From NCBI GenBank assembly GCA_964292325.1, contig CAXYVG010000102.1:1-11538 (forward strand): a stretch of DNA of 11,538 bases, read 5' to 3'. Shown one piece after another: positions 7,263-11,538 of this stretch; the stretch's first letter is position 1; every line of letters begins with the position of its first letter. This DNA comes from CTSoil-075 sp964292325 (GTDB taxonomy: Bacteria; Bacillota; Negativicutes; DSM-13327). Under the pieces are notes generated by a model that was given only the letters and a program-made list of their open reading frames with translations, ran no database searches and was not told where the DNA came from. Position numbers and translations under genes: made by a program.

Positions 7263-7715
7263 GTGAGTATACAATTAGTTGTATTTGCATTAGATGAGAA
7301 AGAATATGGCATTGATGTTTCAGCTGTAAATGGAATTTTGCGATCAAAAAAATTTAAAATACAAGCACTACCAGGAACTGGTGAGTCAGTAGAAGGAATG
7401 ATTAACTTACGAGGCCAGATAAACTATATTTTTAACCTGCGAAGTAAATTTAACTTGACGGCAAAGGCAATTTCGGAAGAAAGTAAATTTATTATGCTAA
7501 ATATTGAGGGATCAACGACTGGCTGCATTGTCGACGAAGTAACAGATATTGTTAAGTTAAATGATGATGAAGTCCAGACAGCGCCGAGCTTTATTAACAG
7601 TTGTGGCAGTAATTGTATTACGGGTATTGGTAAAATTGATGAGCGGATGATTATTATATTAGATCCGAAAAAAATGTTTGCTGAAGAAGAAATCGAAGCT
7701 CAAAGACATTCTTGA
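7263..7715 (+). CDS. cheW: Chemotaxis coupling protein CheW
   Basis: CheW bridges chemoreceptors and the kinase CheA in signalling arrays. This 150-residue protein is essentially one CheW domain: LVVFALDEKEYGIDVSAVNG, PGTGESVEGMINLRG with the conserved receptor/CheA-contact arginine (Arg50), then a PVIDLR-equivalent (INYIFNLRSKF), FIMLNIEGSTTGCIVDEV and a C-terminal ITGIGKIDERMIIILDPKKM. In the PVIDLR segment, YIFNLR replaces the usual Pro and Asp. It starts at GTG 7263, with AAAGGAGG (7247-7254) 8 bases upstream. It lies 31 bases after the PocR chemoreceptor and is the last gene of the operon before a terminator. Its normal motif set contrasts with the degenerate CheW-like protein at the front of the operon. 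Confidence 0.95.
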   Translation: MSIQLVVFALDEKEYGIDVSAVNGILRSKKFKIQALPGTGESVEGMINLRGQINYIFNLRSKFNLTAKAISEESKFIMLNIEGSTTGCIVDEVTDIVKLNDDEVQTAPSFINSCGSNCITGIGKIDERMIIILDPKKMFAEEEIEAQRHS

Positions 7716-7758
7716 TTGGGTCTGCTATAAAGAAGTAGCAATGAAAACTAACTATACG

Positions 7759-7796
7759 AATAAAGCTGCACAAGATTGTGTAGCTTTATTTTATTG
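7759..7796 (+). terminator. Rho-independent terminator of the chemosensory operon
   Basis: AATAAAGCTGCACAA (7759-7773) pairs with TTGTGTAGCTTTATT (7776-7790), with one G-T pair and a short loop. It is followed by TTATTTTATTG, giving an imperfect T tract. It lies 44 bases after the cheW stop. Confidence 0.8.
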
Positions 7797-7854
7797 TTTG
7801 AAAAAATAGAGGAGTAGCAAAATATGAATTCTATTTTTAAGGGTAGAAATGCGA

Positions 7855-7860
7855 TATAAT
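7855..7860 (+). promoter_or_regulatory. Probable -10 element for the M15 carboxypeptidase gene
   Basis: A perfect TATAAT, 71 bases before the ATG at 7932 and just downstream of the preceding operon's terminator. The -35 position (7832-7837, TATTTT) is a poor match. An untranslated leader of about 60 bases would follow. Confidence 0.45.
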
Positions 7861-7931
7861 ATAGGTATTAGCCAATTCGGTCAGTGAACTTTTAGCTCTT
7901 GTTAAAATAATGAGAAAGTAGGTTTTTGACA

Positions 7932-8708
7932 ATGACGATACTTCGGCAAAAGTCTGTAGCGTATCTCATAGCTCTGTTTTGCTCTCCATTTCTAATAGTT
8001 GGCTATCTGTGTGATCCTTTTGCGGGGAAGCCGCTAGAGCACAGTCAAGATATTGAAATATCGCAAGGACAAGTAACTAATGAGCCAAGCCCTAAGGAAC
8101 AACTACCCTATGTGGTTGATAAAACGCTACCAGAGTTACTTGTAGCCAATAAATCTACTTTGCTAGATCGTGAATATGAGCCTAGTGATTTACGTTCGGT
8201 AAACGGAGTATACTTGCGTGACATGGCTGCAACGGCATTAACCAAAATGCTAGATGAGGCCGAAAAAGAAGGAATCGATGGATTGGTCGTCTATAGTGGA
8301 TATCGTTCTTATCGCACACAAGCGGCTGTCTATGATAATAAGATTGTCAGCCTGCGCTCTAAGTATGGAGACAAAGCAAAGATGATGGCAGAACAATTGG
8401 TAGCGCCACCTGGCGCTAGCGAACATCAAACTGGCCTGGCCGTAGATTTTACGATACAAAAGTTTTTACATAAAGAATATGTACTCAATTATGATTTTGC
8501 TGATACGATGCAAGGACAGTGGCTTAGAAATAATGCCTGGAAATATGGATACATTCTCAGGTATGATGAAAGTAAAGAAGATATCACTCAGATTAGCTAT
8601 GAACCTTGGCATTTTCGCTATGTGGGCGTCGAACATGCAACGAGGATGTATGAACGAAATCTTTGTTTAGAAGAATATGTAGGTTCACCTACTATAGAGA
8701 AAAAGTAG
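7932..8708 (+). CDS. M15B family D-alanyl-D-alanine carboxypeptidase (VanY-like), membrane-anchored or secreted
   Basis: A zinc peptidase of 258 residues that would remove the terminal D-Ala from peptidoglycan stem peptides outside the membrane. The N-terminus has a hydrophobic segment (about 8-27), a signal anchor or signal peptide with no clear lipobox. Residues 28-60 are a polar linker. The M15B core shows SGYRSYRTQ (from Ser122), the zinc motif GASEHQTGLAVDF with His165 and Asp172, and YEPWHFRYVG with catalytic Glu224 and the third zinc ligand His227. ATG 7932 was chosen because AAAGTAGG (7915-7922) lies 9 bases upstream; a TTG at 7926 is too close. No vanS/vanR or vanA-type genes are nearby, so the context points to ordinary cell-wall maturation rather than glycopeptide resistance. 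It is a single-gene unit closed by a terminator. Confidence 0.93.
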   Translation: MTILRQKSVAYLIALFCSPFLIVGYLCDPFAGKPLEHSQDIEISQGQVTNEPSPKEQLPYVVDKTLPELLVANKSTLLDREYEPSDLRSVNGVYLRDMAATALTKMLDEAEKEGIDGLVVYSGYRSYRTQAAVYDNKIVSLRSKYGDKAKMMAEQLVAPPGASEHQTGLAVDFTIQKFLHKEYVLNYDFADTMQGQWLRNNAWKYGYILRYDESKEDITQISYEPWHFRYVGVEHATRMYERNLCLEEYVGSPTIEKK

Positions 8709-8734
8709 TGATATTCTTAAGAGAATAAATTGTA

Positions 8735-8770
8735 AAAAAGTAGGTAGAGAGTGTTCTACCTACTTTTTTA
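8735..8770. terminator. Bidirectional Rho-independent terminator
   Basis: AAAAAAGTAGGTAGA (8735-8749) pairs with TCTACCTACTTTTTT (8756-8770) around the loop GAGTGT. The symmetrical A and T runs give a T tract on either strand. It serves the carboxypeptidase (plus) and the MocR gene (minus). The remaining 8771-8878 shows nothing recognisable. Confidence 0.9.
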
Positions 8771-8878
8771 CTTTATGTATAGAAACCTCAGAAAGTAACA
8801 TCTATGGCTATAGGATATTGATATTCATATCGCCAGGATTATCCTTACTGACACTTTATGAAGTTCAGCTCTTTGGAA

Positions 8879-10366
8879 TCAATAACTGATAAGATTTTGT
8901 TTATGAACGGCATCATTAAGTAATTCACACAGTATTTTCAGTGCTTTTGGTAAATCTACGTCTGTAAGATTCGTCCAACAAATGCGTAGATGATTGGTCT
9001 CGGGTTCTCCGGGATAAAATATAGAACCTGGGAGAAAATGTACACCACGACGGTGAGCTTCTGGAATTAAAAAATCGGTATGAATTCCGATTGGCATTGA
9101 TAACCATAAGTGAAGTCCTGCAGATTGTTTGGGGCGAATGATGCGAGGGTCAAGGAGCGAATCGAGTGTTTGTAGAACTTTTTTGCGGCGATTATCAAGT
9201 ATTGTATTCATTTTACTGATGGAGCGAAAAAGCTGTGGATTACGAAAGAATGGTACAAGGGATTTTTGTAACCAAAGAGGGGAACCTAGGTCAGCAATTG
9301 ATTTGGCTGCAAGCAGTCGATTATAGAGACTACCATCTGCAGCAAGTAACCCCAGTCGTATACCAGGAAAGAGAAATTTACTAAAACCTTTCAGATAGAC
9401 CACTCGGCCGTCTGTATCTAACATCTTTAACGGTGGAGGCAAAATAGAAGATTGAATACGGTTTATTTCTAGCTCACGATGTGGCTCATCTTCTAAAATG
9501 AGAACATTATGTTGTTGCGCAAAATGCAACAAATCATGTCTTCGTGATAAAGACATGATGGCTCCAGTTGGGTTTTGTCCAGTCGGGACAGTATAAATCG
9601 CCTTAAAGCGAGTATAGGGTGCTAAGTCCTCGAGTATATCAACTCGTATTCCATTGTCATCAACAGGGATAGGTTGTAGGTTTACATGAGATAAACGAAA
9701 GGCGTCAATGGCTCCTGAGAAACAAGGAGTTTCAACCCCGATGGTATCACCAGGTCCAAGAAAGGTGCGTGCAAATAAGTCAATACCTTGCTGCGTACCA
9801 TTGGTAACCACTAATTGGTGGGGCTTGAAATCAATAGAAAATAATTTCAAATAGTCGATTAATGCGAGAATGAAATCCGTCTCTCCTTGAAAATTAGAGT
9901 ATTGACCTAAGGCGCTAGGAAAATCATCGATTGTTTGGCGGATAGAGGTTTGAATCAGTTTCATGGGGAGCAGGGAGTGGTGTACAGAGGCGGATGCTAA
10001 GTCCAATATAGTAGGAGATAATCGTATTGTGCTTTGACTCCAAAAGCTAGCGCGTGGGAGATAATCAGGGATGGAAAGTTGCCAATCAAAAGTGGTAGAA
10101 GGGTGGTTTCTATCGGTGATAATATGCTTCGTACTCCGCACAAAGGTTCCTTTACCGCGAAAACTTTCCGTTAGGTTACTATGATCAAGCATTTTATAAA
10201 CTTGGTGTGCAGTCACTAAGCTAATCTGTAGTTCGGTTGCGAGTTCCCGCACAGACGGTAGTTTGAAATTTTCTTCCATTAGGCCAGAACGAATACGCTG
10301 GGATATTTCCAAATAGATTTGTTGACGAATCGAAACATTGCTTTGCCGGTTAATTGAAATTTTCAT
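8879..10366 (-). CDS. MocR-family transcriptional regulator (GntR HTH fused to a class I aminotransferase-like domain)
   Basis: A cytoplasmic PLP-dependent regulator of 495 residues. Residues about 10-77 form a GntR winged helix-turn-helix (SIRQQIYLEISQRIRSGLM; LPSVRELATELQISLVTAHQ; FRGKGTFV). A fold-type I aminotransferase domain fills the rest. Markers are Asn265 (GQNPTGA), Asp293 (LEDEPHREL), PLP lysine Lys330 (FSKFLFPGIRLG) and the carboxylate-binding Arg461 (NHLRICW). Spacing matches aspartate aminotransferase closely (Asn to Asp 28 residues), but His296 occupies the position of PLP-contacting Tyr225. MocR proteins such as GabR and PdxR use PLP or its amino-acid adducts as effector and often control a divergent gene. 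Here that gene is an EamA exporter, with repeated palindromes between them. The start ATG follows GGAGGG (complement of 10371-10376) closely. Confidence 0.94.
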   Translation of the reverse strand: MKISINRQSNVSIRQQIYLEISQRIRSGLMEENFKLPSVRELATELQISLVTAHQVYKMLDHSNLTESFRGKGTFVRSTKHIITDRNHPSTTFDWQLSIPDYLPRASFWSQSTIRLSPTILDLASASVHHSLLPMKLIQTSIRQTIDDFPSALGQYSNFQGETDFILALIDYLKLFSIDFKPHQLVVTNGTQQGIDLFARTFLGPGDTIGVETPCFSGAIDAFRLSHVNLQPIPVDDNGIRVDILEDLAPYTRFKAIYTVPTGQNPTGAIMSLSRRHDLLHFAQQHNVLILEDEPHRELEINRIQSSILPPPLKMLDTDGRVVYLKGFSKFLFPGIRLGLLAADGSLYNRLLAAKSIADLGSPLWLQKSLVPFFRNPQLFRSISKMNTILDNRRKKVLQTLDSLLDPRIIRPKQSAGLHLWLSMPIGIHTDFLIPEAHRRGVHFLPGSIFYPGEPETNHLRICWTNLTDVDLPKALKILCELLNDAVHKQNLISY

Positions 10367-10393
10367 AAACCCTCCAACTGTTATATCTGTTCC

Positions 10394-10424
10394 TTGACTG
10401 TTATAGTAAAGGAATGGTTATATA
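10394..10424 (+). promoter_or_regulatory. Possible promoter of the EamA transporter gene
   Basis: TTGACT (10394-10399) is a good -35. An AT-rich -10 candidate (TTATAT at 10418 with an 18-base spacer, or TATATA at 10419 with 19) lies inside the first GTTATATAAC palindrome. A regulator on that palindrome would block or remodel this promoter. The spacer is longer than ideal. Confidence 0.4.
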
Positions 10425-10427
10425 ACA
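10410..10427 (+). promoter_or_regulatory. Putative MocR operator, copy 1
   Basis: AGGAATGGTTATATAACA contains the 10 bp palindrome GTTATATAAC (10417-10426). It is repeated almost exactly 26 bases downstream, in the intergenic region between the MocR gene and the exporter. Two further GTTATA half-sites occur at 10380 and 10400, on the MocR side. Binding by the neighbouring MocR protein is inferred from position. Confidence 0.6.
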
Positions 10428-10436
10428 CTACTATAC

Positions 10437-10453
10437 AGGAATGTTATATAACA
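10437..10453 (+). promoter_or_regulatory. Putative MocR operator, copy 2
   Basis: AGGAATGTTATATAACA is the second copy of the element, one G shorter than copy 1, with the palindrome TGTTATATAACA (10442-10453). It lies 17 bases before the transporter start codon, so a bound protein could also interfere with transcript elongation or the start site. Confidence 0.6.
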
Positions 10454-10470
10454 GAAAAGAGGGAAAAGAT

Positions 10471-11379
10471 ATGTATATCGTATATGGCTTGATGTGTTTA
10501 ATTTTTGGCACGACGTTTCTAGCAATAAAAATTGGTATTGATTCTGGGGCGCCACCTTTTCTTTTTGCTGGTACCAGATTTTTCTTTGCAGGAGTAGCTG
10601 TGTTGCTAGCTATTACATTATCGCATGGTGAAATTTGTATCAAAAAGGGCAAGCGCATCGATGTTTTTGTGGTTGGTATTTTTATGACTGCTGTTATGTT
10701 TGGCTGTTTATATTGGGGAGAACGGTATATCTCATCAAGTATTGCTGCACTATTAGCCGCAACGACACCAATTATGATTGGCATTGTAGAATGGATGCAA
10801 GGTGCGCGGGAAAGTGTTTGGATTAAAGGCTGTGGCTTATTGATATCTTTTATCGGAGTCGGTGTTGCTGTACTTCCTGCGCTGGGGGTCGATGTGACAA
10901 AAGAAGCATTAGTAGCTGTATTCGTAATATTGGCTGCTGAAGTTGGTAGCGTATACGGTACAATGACAGCAAAAAAACTGTTAGCTACTGGGACAAATCC
11001 TTTTGTACTCAATGGTTGGCAGATGGTAATTGGCGGGATTCTATTAATACTTCTATCCTTATGGACGGAAAAAACAGACATCGTTATGAATGATATCGTG
11101 CTTATTTCTTGGGCTTATCTTGTTGTACTTGGTTCACTGGCTGGACATGGAGCGTATTACTGGTTAGTACATCGCGCTGGTCCGTTATTGCCATCTACAT
11201 GGACTTATATTTCACCAGTTATTGCTCAATTTGTTGGTTACTATGTGCTAGCAGAATATTTATCGGGCTATTCATTCATAGGGCTAAGTTTAGTATTATT
11301 GGGTGTATTTTTAGTTAGTAGGGCAACGGTATTAGAAAATTGGTTAAAACAGAAATTACAGCATTTGATGGCGTATTAA
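10471..11379 (+). CDS. EamA/DMT-superfamily permease (probable metabolite exporter)
   Basis: An inner-membrane protein of 302 residues with about ten transmembrane helices in two EamA repeats (about 3-135 and 145-285). Repeat 1 opens with YIVYGLMCLIFGTTFLAIKI and has the typical ARFFFAG-like segment (GTRFFFAGVAVLLA) and YWGERYISSSIAALLAATTP. Repeat 2 begins near AVFVILAAEVGSVYGTMTAK and contains SPVIAQFVGYYVLAEYLSGY. This family usually exports amino acids, nucleosides or other small metabolites. The start is ATG 10471 with AGAGGG (10458-10463) 7 bases upstream. An in-frame ATG at 10441 lies in the operator region without a ribosome binding site. The gene is divergent from the MocR regulator and probably controlled by it; the substrate is likely related to the regulator's effector. 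It converges on the nagA-like gene with only 7 bases between the stop codons. Confidence 0.92.
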   Translation: MYIVYGLMCLIFGTTFLAIKIGIDSGAPPFLFAGTRFFFAGVAVLLAITLSHGEICIKKGKRIDVFVVGIFMTAVMFGCLYWGERYISSSIAALLAATTPIMIGIVEWMQGARESVWIKGCGLLISFIGVGVAVLPALGVDVTKEALVAVFVILAAEVGSVYGTMTAKKLLATGTNPFVLNGWQMVIGGILLILLSLWTEKTDIVMNDIVLISWAYLVVLGSLAGHGAYYWLVHRAGPLLPSTWTYISPVIAQFVGYYVLAEYLSGYSFIGLSLVLLGVFLVSRATVLENWLKQKLQHLMAY

Positions 11380-11386
11380 TTGTTTT

Positions 11387-11538
11387 TTATGAAATCATCA
11401 TTTTTCCTTGTAACCATACTTGCTTTACTATTAATTTTTCATCTAAACGAACAAATGTAGCTTCTTTTCCGGTTTCGAGGCTACCGAGTCTATGACTGAC
11501 GCCTAGTGTTTGTGCAGGATTTAATGAGGCGAGGCGGA
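11387..11538 (-). CDS. nagA: N-acetylglucosamine-6-phosphate deacetylase, C-terminal fragment (runs off window)
   Basis: The minus strand reads 49 codons from the window end to TAA at 11387-11389: RLASLNPAQTLGVSHRLGSL, then ETGKEATFVRLDEKLIVKQV, then WLQGKMMIS. The NPA..LG...R.GSLE.GK.A motif followed by a V..VW..G end is the characteristic C-terminal beta-sandwich of amidohydrolases, and the LNPA variant is typical of NagA. NagA removes the acetyl group from GlcNAc-6-phosphate in amino-sugar and cell-wall recycling. The catalytic part lies outside the window, so another amidohydrolase (for example a dihydroorotase-like enzyme) is possible. No clear terminator separates it from the convergent exporter. 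Confidence 0.8.
   Translation of the reverse strand, partial: RLASLNPAQTLGVSHRLGSLETGKEATFVRLDEKLIVKQVWLQGKMMIS

Noticed and set aside
7741..7809. A 22-codon ORF starting at ATG 7741
   Set aside because: It is read straight through the operon's terminator hairpin and its composition follows from that hairpin.
7824..7859. An 11-codon ORF with a good GAGGAG ribosome binding site upstream of the carboxypeptidase gene
   Set aside because: It lies after the cheW operon terminator and its stop codon overlaps the TATAAT -10 of the next gene, so it would rarely be transcribed. No leader-peptide or attenuator structure follows.
7932..8708. The VanY-like carboxypeptidase as a glycopeptide resistance determinant
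   Set aside because: No vanR/vanS, ligase or vanX-type genes are adjacent. M15B enzymes are common cell-wall maturation enzymes.
10431..11081. A 216-codon antisense open frame within the EamA gene
   Set aside because: The plus-strand frame has clear transmembrane repeats and a ribosome binding site; the antisense product is low-complexity Thr/Pro/Ile-rich and starts inside the gene.

Overview
The window is AT-rich, has strong AGGAGG-type ribosome binding sites, and carries soluble chemoreceptor and CheW genes, a MocR-type regulator and intrinsic terminators between convergent genes. This suggests a Gram-positive-type (Firmicutes) bacterium, probably an anaerobe of the Clostridia/Negativicutes kind. 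The lineage is inferred from gene style, not from a marker gene. No rRNA, tRNA, CRISPR array, insertion sequence or phage gene is visible.

Layout: (1) Bases 1-661 hold a broken PatB/MalY-type C-S lyase gene with an out-of-frame internal deletion of roughly 170 codons. It is followed 23 bases later by an S41 C-terminal processing protease (685-1968). A bidirectional terminator separates this from a convergent small DUF4870-like membrane protein (2048-2398, minus). (2) A membrane-bound sensor histidine kinase (2633-4741) converges on a NarL/LuxR-type response regulator (minus, ending at 4804). They share a long hairpin terminator and are a plausible two-component pair. (3) A three-gene chemosensory operon follows: a divergent CheW-like protein (5789-6160), a soluble PocR-domain chemoreceptor (6176-7231) and a normal CheW (7263-7715), closed by a terminator. 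No CheA, CheY, CheR or CheB is present here. (4) An extracytoplasmic M15B (VanY-type) D,D-carboxypeptidase (7932-8708) converges, across a bidirectional terminator, on a MocR/GntR-aminotransferase regulator (8879-10366, minus). (5) That regulator is divergent from an EamA/DMT-family exporter (10471-11379). The 104-base region between them holds a duplicated element built on the palindrome GTTATATAAC, the likely operator of the pair. (6) The window ends inside a convergent nagA-like gene (minus), of which only the C-terminal 49 residues are visible.

Functional units: the chemosensory operon probably lets a cytosolic small-molecule signal (PocR domain) feed a CheA encoded elsewhere through two unequal adaptors. 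The MocR-EamA pair probably senses an amine, amino acid or vitamin B6-type compound and controls its export. The protease and carboxypeptidase act at the cell envelope. No wholly new system is evident. The least ordinary items are the CheW-like/PocR-MCP/CheW cassette, the MocR protein with His in place of the PLP-contacting Tyr together with its repeated operator, and the deleted patB gene whose two pieces overlap as ATGA.
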